DNA from: a virus
IMG/VR virus record: IMGVR_UViG_3300020057_000496
Coordinates: 62,001 to 126,000 of that record
Strand: one strand, 5' to 3'
DNA length: 64,000 nt
Shown one piece after another: positions 1 through 7,159 of this stretch; within the stretch, counting starts at the first letter, position 1; each line of letters opens with the position of its first letter. The notes under the pieces are model-generated. The model made no database searches. It saw only the letters and a list, made by a program, of their open reading frames with translations, and had not been told where the DNA came from. The translations under genes were made by a program, and so were the position numbers.

Positions 1-2
1 GG

Positions 3-644
3 TCAAACATCAATTTCGGCGCCCCTGTGGTAGCTCAGGGCAGCCCGTCTCCTGGCCCTGACGGCCAGGCGGAGGTCTTCGGCCTGCTTGGCCCCGTCGT
101 TGTCACTCCACAAATAGGCGGCGCGAACGACGGCGTAGCTGGCTTCGAGGAGAACGTCGGCTCGTCTCTCTTCCTGCTCTTCCTCCTCGCAGACTGCGCA
201 CGAGCACCCGGGCTGCGGGGCTGGGTCGTCGCCCACCAGCTCGTTGACCGCTGCGGCGCAAGCGGCGTAAGCCTCATCGCGCGACATATCCCCTAGCCTG
301 ATTAGGGCTGCTCGATTGAGGGTCGAGTAGTCGTATGTATTGATCTTGCCATCTAGCGCCAGGTCGCAGACCGCGCCCAGGAAGTCGTCCCCGTGCTCGT
401 ATGACGCATGGCGCAGCGCGCTGATCGTCGCGAAGCTAATATTGTACTTGGTTGTCTCCTCGCAGACCGCGCACGTGGCGTCCTCGCTGTGCGCGTCCAT
501 GACGTGTGCAGCCGGGCACCAGGCCTTGCCGTAGCAGCACGGGCCGATGCTCGTGCCGTCCTTCAAGCGGGGGATCGGCCAGCCCTGCGCGGCAGCCTCG
601 GCCGTGATCGCCTCGCCACAGCCGTCGCACTTCTCGATGCTCAT
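3..644 (-). CDS. Hypothetical cysteine-rich protein
   Basis: Function not recognised. The 213-residue protein carries paired cysteines typical of small zinc-binding modules: C6/C9 (CDGC), C36, C37 and C43, C58/C61 (CAVC) and a CSCAVC motif near residue 150, so one or more zinc ribbons are plausible. The last 40 residues are rich in Ala, Arg and Leu and end in AEIDV, a tail shared with the protein whose stop is at 1490. It is the furthest downstream of three minus-strand genes that each follow a copy of the same structured leader. The ATG overlaps the stop of a 16-codon leader frame (ATGA), which suggests translational coupling. Confidence 0.7.
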   Translation of the reverse strand: MSIEKCDGCGEAITAEAAAQGWPIPRLKDGTSIGPCCYGKAWCPAAHVMDAHSEDATCAVCEETTKYNISFATISALRHASYEHGDDFLGAVCDLALDGKINTYDYSTLNRAALIRLGDMSRDEAYAACAAAVNELVGDDPAPQPGCSCAVCEEEEQEERRADVLLEASYAVVRAAYLWSDNDGAKQAEDLRLAVRARRRAALSYHRGAEIDV

Positions 645-691
645 GACGTCACCTCTGTTGCTGCGTCAGCTTGATCGTCTTTGCGAATCAT
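641..691 (-). CDS. Possible 16-residue leader peptide
   Basis: An ATG at 691 is preceded by a purine-rich GGGGGAAGAGACC ribosome-binding site nearly identical to the one in front of the clamp-like gene at 1371. It opens a 16-codon frame (MIRKDDQADAATEVTS) whose TGA overlaps the ATG of the next gene. This could be a leader peptide or just the remnant of a duplicated gene start. Short length and no homologue make it uncertain. Confidence 0.35.
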   Translation of the reverse strand: MIRKDDQADAATEVTS

Positions 692-718
692 GGTCTCTTC
701 CCCCTGGCACTCGTTCCT

Positions 719-787
719 GAGCGCCCATCCTGCGAAAGCGCAGGCGGAAAGGCTCGCCATGGGCGCAAGCCTGACCGTCCGGACTCT
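719..787 (-). promoter_or_regulatory. Structured leader repeat, copy 1
   Basis: A 69-bp element with an outer inverted repeat GCGCCCAT/ATGGGCGC (721-728 and 759-766) enclosing a hairpin CCTGCG-AAAG-CGCAGG (729-744). It sits between the stop of the clamp-like gene and the next minus-strand start. Near-identical copies lie at 1401-1469 and, partly, 1931-1981, each upstream of a minus-strand gene. It may act as an RNA leader or protein-binding site. Confidence 0.5.
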
Positions 788-1371
788 CAGGTACGCATGG
801 GCATAAGCAGCGCCTTGCGCCCGGTATTAGGGCACGCAAGTTCGATAGGATGATCCCCGACCTCTGCCGCATTGTCACCGCGGAGCGTAAGCGTGATGGC
901 TACGCCGTGGCCGTTTCGGGCACCGCCCTCGTCTCCCGCCAGTGCCTTGGCTAGCTCCGCGATGTAGCGCGCCGAGAAGCGCACTGTCGCGAAAATCGGG
1001 TGCGCCGTTGCGTCATTCAAGACACTCCGGTAGTCGAAAAACTTGTCGCCATCGGTCTCGCGCTTGAGCACGAGCTTCGTACCATCCGCCGAGCAAATGG
1101 CGACATGCCCATTAGCCAGCGTTTCGGCAAGGTTTATCTCAAGCTTGACCCCCTTGCCTACGCCCTTGGCCACCTGCGCTGCCTCGGTCGCGGAAAAGAG
1201 AATCTCCGCATCCCCCAGCTCGGCCGCGCCATCAAGCGGGATAACAAGCAGTCGGTGCCCATCGGTCGAGACAAGTCCGTCGCGATTCAGGCAGACCCGC
1301 CGATACGTTCCGCGCTTAGGGTCAGTGCTGGCCACGTTCGTTGCTAGGTCATTCTTCGTGATGTTGATCAT
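787..1371 (-). CDS. Sliding-clamp-like protein (DnaN fold, short)
   Basis: Probably related to the DNA polymerase III beta clamp, the ring that tethers polymerase to DNA. The sequence shows the family signature LVSTDGHRLLVIPL around residues 33-46 and ends LLMPMRT, closely resembling the MPMRL C-terminus of bacterial beta clamps. A segment FSARYIAELAKAL lies in the last third. At 194 residues it is about half the usual 366, so it would have to form a larger oligomer or work as a clamp mimic. I chose ATG 1371 because GGGGAGAAAGAG precedes it; the frame extends 13 codons further upstream without a ribosome-binding site. No DNA polymerase gene is visible in this window. Confidence 0.65.
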   Translation of the reverse strand: MINITKNDLATNVASTDPKRGTYRRVCLNRDGLVSTDGHRLLVIPLDGAAELGDAEILFSATEAAQVAKGVGKGVKLEINLAETLANGHVAICSADGTKLVLKRETDGDKFFDYRSVLNDATAHPIFATVRFSARYIAELAKALAGDEGGARNGHGVAITLTLRGDNAAEVGDHPIELACPNTGRKALLMPMRT

Positions 1372-1400
1372 GGTCTCTTTCTCCCCTGGCGCTCGTTCCA

Positions 1401-1469
1401 GAGCGCCCATCCTGCGAAAGCGCAGGCGGAAAGGCTCGCCATGGGCGCGAACCTGACCGTCTAGGCTCT
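1401..1469 (-). promoter_or_regulatory. Structured leader repeat, copy 2
   Basis: Second copy of the 69-bp leader with the same GCGCCCAT/ATGGGCGC outer arms and CCTGCG-AAAG-CGCAGG inner hairpin. It lies immediately 5' of the clamp-like gene starting at 1371. Confidence 0.5.
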
Positions 1470-1489
1470 ACGCGGGACCGATCGTATGG

Positions 1490-1903
1490 TCAAACATCAA
1501 TTTCGGTTCTCAGTGCTTCTTGGAAGCACTCGCTAATGTGATCCTTGATCTCGTTCCGGTTTTCTCCGGATATCGAAACATCAATTTCGGCCGCAAGCGA
1601 AGCCTTGACTTTGACCTCGTGAGAGGTCCATCCATCATAGCTCCCATTATCGTCCATGTGATGGAACGACACACGGAAGACCAGAAGTTCCCCGGTGCTG
1701 GCGTCGGGCATAAGGGTGGTTCCGTCGTCGAACCCACCCCCGCTAGGCATGTACTCGCGAGTTAGCGCGCGAGCGGCTATGCCGTGATCAATCGCCCATT
1801 GCGCCGCGAGAACATTGCTAACATCGCGGGCGAGGCGATCCTCGCAGGTACGCCTTGCGTCGCACATACCGGCCAGGACGCGATACAGCTTTGCTTTTCT
1901 CAT
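1490..1903 (-). CDS. Hypothetical protein ending in TEIDV
   Basis: A 137-residue protein of unknown function with no recognisable motif. The centre (FRVSFHHMDDNGSYDGW) is mixed polar and aromatic. The element EIDV occurs twice, internally at AAEIDVS and as the last residues LRTEIDV; the same tail ends the protein at 3-644. A partial copy of the leader repeat lies just upstream at 1931-1981. Confidence 0.6.
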   Translation of the reverse strand: MRKAKLYRVLAGMCDARRTCEDRLARDVSNVLAAQWAIDHGIAARALTREYMPSGGGFDDGTTLMPDASTGELLVFRVSFHHMDDNGSYDGWTSHEVKVKASLAAEIDVSISGENRNEIKDHISECFQEALRTEIDV

Positions 1904-1930
1904 GTTATTCTCCGTATGTCGCGACTAGCG

Positions 1931-1981
1931 CGCGCAGGCGGAAAGGCTCGCCGTGGGCGCAAGCCTGACCGTCCGGACTCT
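1931..1981 (-). promoter_or_regulatory. Structured leader repeat, partial copy 3
   Basis: Retains the right half of the leader (GCGCAGGCGGAAAGGCTCG through CCGGACTC) but has lost the left outer arm, so the long-range stem cannot form. It precedes the gene starting at 1903. Confidence 0.4.
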
Positions 1982-2036
1982 ACCTGCCATTCCTTTTGCC
2001 GGCACTAGTGCTCCAATCGAGACCAGCGGGCTCATG

Positions 2037-2242
2037 CCGGATACTCGCGGCGAGAAAAGGCGTCGTATACCGGCAGCACGCTATAGATGTGGCAAGCGCG
2101 CCAGATTGCCTCCTCTTTAGGCAACTGCCCAAAATCTGCCCGGATACTCGCGGCGAGAAAAGGCGTCGTATACCGGCAGCACGCTATAGATGTGGCAAGC
2201 GCGCCAGATTGCCTCCTCTTTAGGCAACTGCCCAAAATCTGC
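2037..2242. repeat. 103-bp perfect tandem duplication
   Basis: Bases 2037-2139 and 2140-2242 are identical. The duplication covers the 3' end of the minus-strand gene starting at 2437. Because 103 is not a multiple of three, the gene now runs out of frame and stops inside the left copy; without it the protein would end SRREYPA with a stop near 2032. Confidence 0.9.
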
Positions 2243-2437
2243 AGTGAGCGATTCCATTGCGACGCGCAACGTCTCTACGAAGCCGAGCAGGTCGCTCGCG
2301 ACCTGCTGCACATCTGCACATCCGCAACAGACTACCCGGTCCCCCGACCAAAATTCTGCCCCTCCATCGCAGCCTGGAGTTTCGCACGAACCCTCGAACT
2401 CGACTGGGTGAGCGTCGTACTCCTCAAACATTCTCAT
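2117..2437 (-). CDS. Small putative zinc-binding protein, C-terminus altered
   Basis: A 106-residue unknown protein. CETPGC and CCGC (residues 18-40) could hold one zinc ion. The body ends with IWRACHIYSVLPVYDAFSRREYP, after which the frame enters the second copy of a 103-bp tandem duplication and adds GRFWAVA before stopping. The duplication therefore replaced the original final residue with six or seven new ones; this is likely tolerated. Confidence 0.55.
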   Translation of the reverse strand: MRMFEEYDAHPVEFEGSCETPGCDGGAEFWSGDRVVCCGCADVQQVASDLLGFVETLRVAMESLTADFGQLPKEEAIWRACHIYSVLPVYDAFSRREYPGRFWAVA

Positions 2438-2469
2438 GTTCCATCCTCCCCCTTACTTTGACCTAAAAG

Positions 2470-3105
2470 CATCGTTGGCGCTAGATAGCGCTATCAATGC
2501 GTACACACTTAGCCGGTCTCACTAGCGGATCGTGCTAACTATTGAACCTTACTACGTTTCTTGTCGAGCCGTCGAGCTATCGCGCTATCGCGTCGATCGG
2601 CGAGCCTTACATACTTAGCCGATCCCGCGAGCAATCGTGCTAAGTACTGAATTTTACTACGTTTCTTGTCGAGCCGTCGAGCCGTCGAGCTATCGCGCTA
2701 TCGCGTCGATCGGCGAGCCTTACATACTTAGCCGATCCCGCGAGCAATCGTGCTAACTATTGAATTTTACTACGTTTCTTGTCGAGCCGTCGAGCTATCG
2801 CGCTATCGCGCTATCGCGTCGATCGGCGAGTCTTACATACTTAGCCGATCCCGCGAGCAATCGTGCTAAGTACTGAATTTTACTACGTTTCTTGTCGAGC
2901 CGTCGGTCGAGCCGTCGGTCGATCCGTCTAACCTTAGTCGTTTGTGCAGGCGAATCGGCGCAAGTATTGAACCTTGCACGACTTTCGATCCGTCGGTCGA
3001 GCCGTCGGTCGTTTCGATCCGTCGGTCGAGCCGTCGGTCGATCCGTCTAACCTTAGTCGTTTGTGCAGGCGAATCGGCGCAAGTATTGAACAACACTAAG
3101 GAAAT
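2470..3105. repeat. Iteron-like repeat block in divergent intergenic region
   Basis: About six imperfect units of roughly 105-120 bp fill the gap between the minus gene starting at 2437 and the plus gene starting at 3211. Each unit contains ACTACGTTTCTTGTCGAGCC, a slippage-prone run of GTCGAGCC or GCTATCGC words, CGATCGGCGAG, and CTTAGCCGATCCCGCGAG ending in a CTAAGTACTGAA or AGTATTGAAC motif. The last two units are variants with TTTGTGCAGGCGAATCGGCG. No coding potential. Candidates are a replication origin, a partition site or a regulator-binding array. Confidence 0.6.
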
Positions 3106-3130
3106 AACACGTTAATTTTAAGCTAAACGC

Positions 3131-3159
3131 TTGACTTGCCCAGTATGGGGCTGATAGAC
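3131..3159 (+). promoter_or_regulatory. Possible promoter for the 3211 gene
   Basis: TTGACT at 3131-3136 is separated by 17 bp from ATAGAC at 3154-3159. The -35 box is good and the -10 box weak. The position, about 50 bp upstream of ATG 3211 and just right of the repeat block, fits. Confidence 0.3.
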
Positions 3160-3210
3160 GTGTTCTCGCCTCGCATGTCGCGGTGCGCGAAACCGAAGGG
3201 GAAGACCATC

Positions 3211-4407
3211 ATGGCAAAATTACTAACGACGCTAGAATCGGACGTGGCCAGAGTGGCGGAGACTGCTGCGGACCTGGCCGGCCGCATGGCGGCCGCCCGA
3301 ACGGCCGGCCAGCAGCGGACAAGACTAGCGCGGAGTGAAACGCGGCAAATTGCCGCGTACAAAGCGGAATCGGCTTATTTGGATACGCTTCGCGCCGATA
3401 CGGCCGAGCGTATCATGCGTGATGCTGCGGCTTACGGCTTGCCACATCCTGACGTCGCATTGGGAGGGCAATGGGAAGCAGCGATGGAGCGCGGGATTTT
3501 CGACCTATCGCGCCCCCGCGCAACGTCAGAGAACGTGCCGTATTCGCGGCTGTATCACGCCGAGTGTGAAGGGTACGTAGCGAACGATTACGGCAGCGTG
3601 TCGGCGGAGCGCGTGCATGCGCTAGCGCATGTCCGCGCGTCCGATTCTGCCCGCCATGTGGCAGGCGTAGCCTATTTGGTGCTGCGCACGGAGCAGGCAT
3701 GCCCTGAAGGCGATCGCCTTCGCGTTGTCTTTGCCGCGCACGTCGACCGCGTCACACTTGAAAGTCTGCTGCTCCAGCTTCGCGAGCACGTTGCCGTCGA
3801 CGGCGCATTGCCAGCTAAAATCAAGGTATTCGATGGGGTGAACCCTAGTGGTCGGGCACTGTGGATCGACTGGAACCGAGCGAAAGAAGAGGCGAGAAGG
3901 GAAGGGATAACGGGTACGCGCGCTGCCATGGTGCGCGCGGAAGCGCTTGTCGCCACGATCGTGGCAGAAATCGACGACGTGCCGCGTCCCCCTAGCGGCC
4001 CAGACGCACTGCGTCTCGACCGCCTGCACGCGCGCCTGCAGTCCACACAGGCGCTGCTTGTGGCCGCGCAGGCTGCTGCGGACGAAGACGTAGCTCCAGA
4101 TCGTAGCGCAGCGCAGGCTGCGCTTGAGCGTTGGACGGACGCTCAAGAGCGAGACAGCCTGCCGACCGAACCCAAGCCGCGCAAGCGGACGCGCAAAATC
4201 AAGACGTGCGCGGCGCTTCGTTCCAGTGATCCTGCGAGCAGCTATGAGACGCTACGCGCCCACCAGGCGCTTGTGGCCTCGCTCGCGCCGATGCCAGTAC
4301 GCGCAGTGTCACGACCTGCACGTCCCCCGGTTTCGACTGGGGTGCACGATCGCGCAGGGAGACCCGTGCCTGCTTGGGTACTGGCGGATCGTTCAAAATC
4401 AATGTAA
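3211..4407 (+). CDS. Unknown 398-residue protein
   Basis: Function not recognised. The N-terminal 90 residues are Ala/Arg-rich and probably helical (LLTTLESDVARVAETAADLAGRMAAARTAG), the middle (about 90-250) looks globular, and residues 290-350 return to Ala/Gln-rich helix. The tail is basic (PKPRKRTRKIKT). ATG 3211 was chosen for its GAAGGGGAAG ribosome-binding site; the upstream extension to 3136 would overlap the probable promoter. A perfect 19-bp inverted repeat follows the stop. GC-rich codon use differs from the flanking repeat DNA but matches the genes at 1-2.4 kb. It could be structural or a nucleoid-type protein. Confidence 0.7.
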   Translation: MAKLLTTLESDVARVAETAADLAGRMAAARTAGQQRTRLARSETRQIAAYKAESAYLDTLRADTAERIMRDAAAYGLPHPDVALGGQWEAAMERGIFDLSRPRATSENVPYSRLYHAECEGYVANDYGSVSAERVHALAHVRASDSARHVAGVAYLVLRTEQACPEGDRLRVVFAAHVDRVTLESLLLQLREHVAVDGALPAKIKVFDGVNPSGRALWIDWNRAKEEARREGITGTRAAMVRAEALVATIVAEIDDVPRPPSGPDALRLDRLHARLQSTQALLVAAQAAADEDVAPDRSAAQAALERWTDAQERDSLPTEPKPRKRTRKIKTCAALRSSDPASSYETLRAHQALVASLAPMPVRAVSRPARPPVSTGVHDRAGRPVPAWVLADRSKSM

Positions 4408-4422
4408 CAGTACGCACGCTTC

Positions 4423-4462
4423 GCAAGACTGGCGATGGTCGCTCGACCATCGCCAGTCTTGC
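4423..4462 (+). terminator. Perfect 19-bp hairpin after the 3211 gene
   Basis: Arms 4423-4441 and 4444-4462 are perfect reverse complements with a 2-base gap, giving a very strong stem. No clean T-run follows, so it may be a terminator or an mRNA-stabilising structure. Confidence 0.6.
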
Positions 4463-4506
4463 GTTCAAAGCTTGACTTCGATTTTCCGCAAGCTAGAGTG
4501 AGACCT

Positions 4507-4590
4507 ATGGGAATCCTTGAGCTTGCGTTGACTGCATTTGGTTTCGCTTTCGCTTTCGCCTCGATCTGTTTCTTGAGCCTGCAGGAATAA
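4507..4590 (+). CDS. Candidate 27-residue hydrophobic membrane peptide
   Basis: The frame MGILELALTAFGFAFAFASI... is a single hydrophobic helix of about 20 residues followed by SLQE and a stop. It lies between two hairpins and so forms its own small unit. The 17-bp word GAGCCTGCAGGAATAAG, including the stop, is repeated directly after it. The size and hydrophobicity resemble type I toxin or phage membrane micro-proteins, but there is no homologue to cite and the ribosome-binding site (AGAGTGAG) is only fair. Confidence 0.35.
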   Translation: MGILELALTAFGFAFAFASICFLSLQE

Positions 4591-4620
4591 GTGAGCCTGC
4601 AGGAATAAGACGCTTCGCTT

Positions 4621-4657
4621 AAATGGGCGATGGTTCCTCGACCATCGCCCATTTTCT
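4621..4657 (+). terminator. Rho-independent terminator
   Basis: Arms AAATGGGCGATGGT (4621-4634) and ACCATCGCCCATTT (4641-4654) pair perfectly around a 6-base loop and run into TTTT on the plus strand. The A-rich 5' side would also let it work for minus-strand transcripts. Confidence 0.75.
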
Positions 4658-4945
4658 TGCGATCCTGCCCACAGTAGAACGTTGTTCTAGAATCCAGAAT
4701 CAAACGACGTTTGCGGAAATGCCCCAAACGGCGTAGCTGCGTTTGTTTGAGCTAGGTAAGGGTAGGCTATCACCTGCCCTTGCCGTGCTCGCCAGCAAGC
4801 TCCTAGCGCTATCTAGGGCATGGCGAAAGAAAAGCGTAACCACAACCTGTGGTGTAGGTAGGCGCTTGCTACCGCTACTAATGGTGGTCGCCATATAAGC
4901 AAAGGTCGTTGCATAAGTCGCGCAGCATAAGCTAGGCTTCTCAAA

Positions 4946-5034
4946 AGCTGAAAGCTCGAAAGCTGAAAGCTCGAAAGCTGAAAGCTCGAAAGCTGAAAGC
5001 TCGAAAGCTGAAAGCTCGAAAGCTGAAAGCTCGG
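4946..5034. repeat. 15-bp tandem repeat, six units
   Basis: AGCTGAAAGCTCGAA is repeated head to tail from 4946 to 5034 with no spacers, so it is a minisatellite rather than a CRISPR array. On the minus strand it would encode ELSAF units in a frame I do not believe is a gene. Confidence 0.85.
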
Positions 5035-5111
5035 GACTTGGCTTGTTCGCTCGCTGAATTCTTTGCTTGTCTCTTGCCTGCTCATCTCGCTCTGTCAAGT
5101 AAGAATTCAAA

Positions 5112-5190
5112 TGACGTCAGTATAAAAATACGAATTGACGTCAGTATAAAAATACGAATTGACGTCAACTAAGAATACGAATTGACGTCA
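5112..5190. promoter_or_regulatory. Array of four TGACGTCA palindromes
   Basis: TGACGTCA occurs at 5112-5119, 5136-5143, 5160-5167 and 5183-5190, spaced 24, 24 and 23 bp, with AT-rich linkers GTATAAAAATACGAAT or ACTAAGAATACGAAT. Regular spacing of a perfect palindrome suggests cooperative binding by a dimeric regulator. Confidence 0.5.
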
Positions 5191-5201
5191 ACTAAGAATA
5201 C

Positions 5202-5220
5202 GATGTCGAAGTACGACATC
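5202..5220. promoter_or_regulatory. Dispersed hairpin GATGTCG-CGACATC
   Basis: GATGTCG-AAGTA-CGACATC is the leftmost copy of a dispersed hairpin (consensus GATGTCGATACTTCGACATC on one strand) that recurs near the starts of many MLY-family genes at 6-19 kb and at 26.1 and 34.2 kb. Confidence 0.5.
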
Positions 5221-6014
5221 TTACGTCAACTACAAAAAGAAGTGCCGTCAAGCACAAAGTTGGTTCCTTCGCTCGCTCAATTCTTTGCTTGTCTCCTGCC
5301 TGCTTCGCTCGCTCTGTTTTTTTTGATTGACAAGTGCCGTTCGGCCATATCTGTGCTTGACACCAACTTTTTACTTGACATGACTCTAGAATGAGCGAAT
5401 GAGCGGCGTTCGGCCATAACTGTGCTTGAACTTGTTGCTTGACACAAACTTTATTCTTGACATCTGTCAACATAACAATTTGCACTGTGAGTGTCAATAC
5501 AAAAGATGGGACCCTATGCCGGTCCAATTTTCTGTTTGACAGGGTGGGGGGGTAGTGCTAGTGATAGTCGTGAAGATGATTCAAAATGACACGTAACCCT
5601 ATGCGGGTGGTTAGAAGTATTTCCGGGTAAGGTTATGTGGTTTATATATGTATATTTGCGTACTAAAAGACGCCAAAGTTCCAAAACAGAGCGAATAAGG
5701 GAAGGTAAGAGAGAAGAATGAATTGAATTGAGCGAATGAACCAAGTTCGAGCTTAATGAGGGGGCCTAGGTAGTCCGGGCGCCACGTCGGTGTCTCAATT
5801 TGAGTGATAATGGGTTACACTTCGACCCTGGCGGCTGCATCCGCATGCCAGGTGACGTAGACAGGGTGGTCTGAGCGTCGGAGGGGTTCTTGTTTGGGGA
5901 GGTTGTCCTTAACGCGTAACCGGCAGTGGGTGGTATTAAGTAGACATACGCGTTAAGTTTTCGCTTGATGTTAGACAAGGAATAGGTAGCTTTTTATTTA
6001 AGTTACGTAGTTAG

Positions 6015-6063
6015 ACCACAACATGTAGTGGTCGAAGGTAGTGGAACCACAATATGTAGTGGT
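6015..6063. promoter_or_regulatory. Paired 18-bp operator-like palindromes
   Basis: ACCACAACATGTAGTGGT (6015-6032) and ACCACAATATGTAGTGGT (6046-6063) are inverted repeats with 5-bp arms. Their centres lie exactly 31 bp apart, close to three helical turns, so both would face the same side of the helix. They sit at the downstream end of the long minus-strand MLY cluster. A repressor site or terminator-region control element is possible. Confidence 0.45.
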
Positions 6064-6117
6064 TTTAGGGCAAGAAGACAGCGTGAAAAGGATTAATCGA
6101 TAACGACACTTCGGCGG

Positions 6118-6321
6118 TTAGAAGTATTTCCAGGTAAGGTTATGCGGTTTTCGTGTACGTTCTGGTTGCCAGCCCCAAGCTGCGCTCAGGTAATGACCGT
6201 GGGCTGTACAGTTCGGAAAGTCCACACACAGATAGACAGGCAAGACGGGCTCGCGAATGATGCAACTAAATCCAGAGACCAGGTACTTACCGAAGTAGCC
6301 GGTACGAATTGTATATAACAA
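6118..6321 (-). CDS. MLY-family small protein, cysteine/histidine module
   Basis: Last member of the minus-strand MLY cluster. Read from TTG 6321 it begins LLYTIRTGYF, matching the family start, where ATG, GTG and TTG are all used. The C-terminal part VYLCVDFPNCTAHGHY is of the C-x(4-6)-C-x-x-H type, a possible one-zinc knuckle also seen at 7412, 8074, 8830 and 9731. An upstream AGGGGA may serve as ribosome-binding site. An in-frame ATG 72 bases further upstream would give a longer, less family-like N-terminus. Confidence 0.6.
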   Translation of the reverse strand: MLYTIRTGYFGKYLVSGFSCIIREPVLPVYLCVDFPNCTAHGHYLSAAWGWQPERTRKPHNLTWKYF

Positions 6322-6349
6322 GAGGTCCCCTTTTAGATACTGAACGGCG

Positions 6350-6523
6350 TTACTCCCCGGTACTAACCTGCACTGTATGCCAGGATTTACCATCTTTACT
6401 TTTCAGTAAGTAAACTTTATACTCCCTTGAGTAAGAGGCGTGTTCCTCTCCGCTAGCGTCGAAGCAGGCATCGTCAAGGACATCCCCGTACCGCCAGTAG
6501 TCTGTTTTAATGTGATACAACAT
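6350..6523 (-). CDS. MLY-family small protein
   Basis: 57 residues beginning MLYHIKTDYWRYG. The remainder (LDDACFDASGEEHASY...) is a divergent version of the FLDAF-x-DE-x-GLEHVAY module. ATG 6523 follows only two bases after a hairpin of the GATGTCG family (6526-6545), so access to the start could be controlled by that structure. Seven in-frame codons further upstream are unlikely to be used because they lie inside the hairpin. Confidence 0.65.
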   Translation of the reverse strand: MLYHIKTDYWRYGDVLDDACFDASGEEHASYSREYKVYLLKSKDGKSWHTVQVSTGE

Positions 6524-6557
6524 AAGATGTTGATACCTCGACATCGAGACTAGTATA

Positions 6558-6731
6558 TTACCTTAATTGAGTCCAGCGCAGACTGCCGCCCAGCATCACT
6601 AGAATGATATAGTGTTTAGTCCTTTTATTGTGGGCCACATGTTCAATTTCGTATTCGTCGAAAAAAGCATCCATAAACACACCTCCGCCCCATGCCGGCC
6701 GGAAGTAATCTGTTCGAATGTGATATAGCAT
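6558..6731 (-). CDS. MLY-family small protein, GLEHVAY-type module
   Basis: 57 residues, MLYHIRTDYFRPAWGGGVF..., continuing MDAFFDEYEIEHVAHNKRTKHYIILVMLGG and ending RWTQLR. This is the most common C-terminal type, shared with genes starting at 7336, 8031, 8804 and 12111. ATG 6731 directly abuts an array of five 26-bp mini-ORF units (6732-6860), which separates it from the preceding gene. Confidence 0.7.
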   Translation of the reverse strand: MLYHIRTDYFRPAWGGGVFMDAFFDEYEIEHVAHNKRTKHYIILVMLGGSLRWTQLR

Positions 6732-6860
6732 ACGTACGCGAAGGGGACGGAAGCATTACGTACGCGAAGGGGACGGAAGCATTACGTACGCGAAGGGGAC
6801 GGAAGCATTACGTACGCGAAGGGGACGGAAGCATTACGTACGCGAAGGGGACGGAAGCAT
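6732..6860 (-). repeat. Tandem array of five 8-codon mini-ORFs
   Basis: On the minus strand ATG codons at 6860, 6834, 6808, 6782 and 6756 each open the frame MLPSPSRT. The first four end in TAA whose last A is the first base of the next ATG (TAATG). The stop of the gene ending at 6860 overlaps the first mini-ORF in the same way. A 1-base deletion in the last unit changes TAATG to TATG before the family start at 6731. The 26-bp period equals nine codons minus one base, exactly what stop-start coupling requires. Confidence 0.8.
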
Positions 6861-7054
6861 TACGCCATAACTCGACTTACCACCTTACCTGTCGCGCCAC
6901 TCCAAATATAGACCTTATTTGGGTTTTTAATATAAAAGTAAACATAGCTCCCCGACTGAAACTGTACATCGAAACCGGGTTCTTCTCGCTCGGTCTGGAT
7001 ATTTTCATAGTCATTAAACCTTTCCCAGTAACTTGTATTTAAAGTATACAGCAA
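6860..7054 (-). CDS. MLY-family small protein, ERF...VQF module
   Basis: 64 residues from TTG 7054: MLYTLNTSYWERF, then GFDVQFQSGSYVYFYIKNP and KVYIW, shared only with the gene at 7628. Its TAA overlaps the first ATG of a mini-ORF array. A hairpin of the GATGTCG family lies 19 bases upstream (7073-7092). Confidence 0.65.
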   Translation of the reverse strand: MLYTLNTSYWERFNDYENIQTEREEPGFDVQFQSGSYVYFYIKNPNKVYIWSGATGKVVSRVMA

Positions 7055-7072
7055 AATGTCACCCGACTGAGA

Positions 7073-7148
7073 GGTGTCGATACTTCGACATCCAGGGCCA
7101 CGCGGACACGCCCGGCAGCGCTAAGATGAGGTGTCGTACTTCGATATC
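7073..7148 (-). promoter_or_regulatory. Two dispersed hairpins ahead of the 7054 gene
   Basis: GGTGTCGA-TACT-TCGACATC at 7073-7092 and GGTGTCG-TACT-TCGATATC at 7130-7148. Both have 7-8 bp stems and the same TACT loop. They separate the genes starting at 7054 and ending at 7160. Confidence 0.5.
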
Positions 7149-7159
7149 GGATTAGTATA

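Larger units (their letters stand above)
4660..6117. other. Gene-poor, repeat-rich intergenic region
   Basis: No convincing gene in about 1.45 kb. Besides the elements listed separately it holds a duplicated block (5042-5098 and 5262-5318, both reading TCGCTCGCT...TTCTTTGCTTGTCT), several TTGACA words at 5340-5465 that could be promoters, and at 5606-5645 a 35-bp partial copy of the 3' end of the MLY gene at 6118. Open frames here are short and mirror the repeats. Confidence 0.5.

Noticed and set aside
4700-5110. 136-codon minus-strand frame with ELSAF repeats
   Set aside because: The repeats are a noncoding-looking 15-bp minisatellite, the rest lacks protein character, and no ribosome-binding site is present.
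5182-5394. 70-codon plus-strand frame
   Set aside because: It overlies palindromes and promoter-like TTGACA words in a repeat-rich stretch; translation is not protein-like and has no ribosome-binding site.
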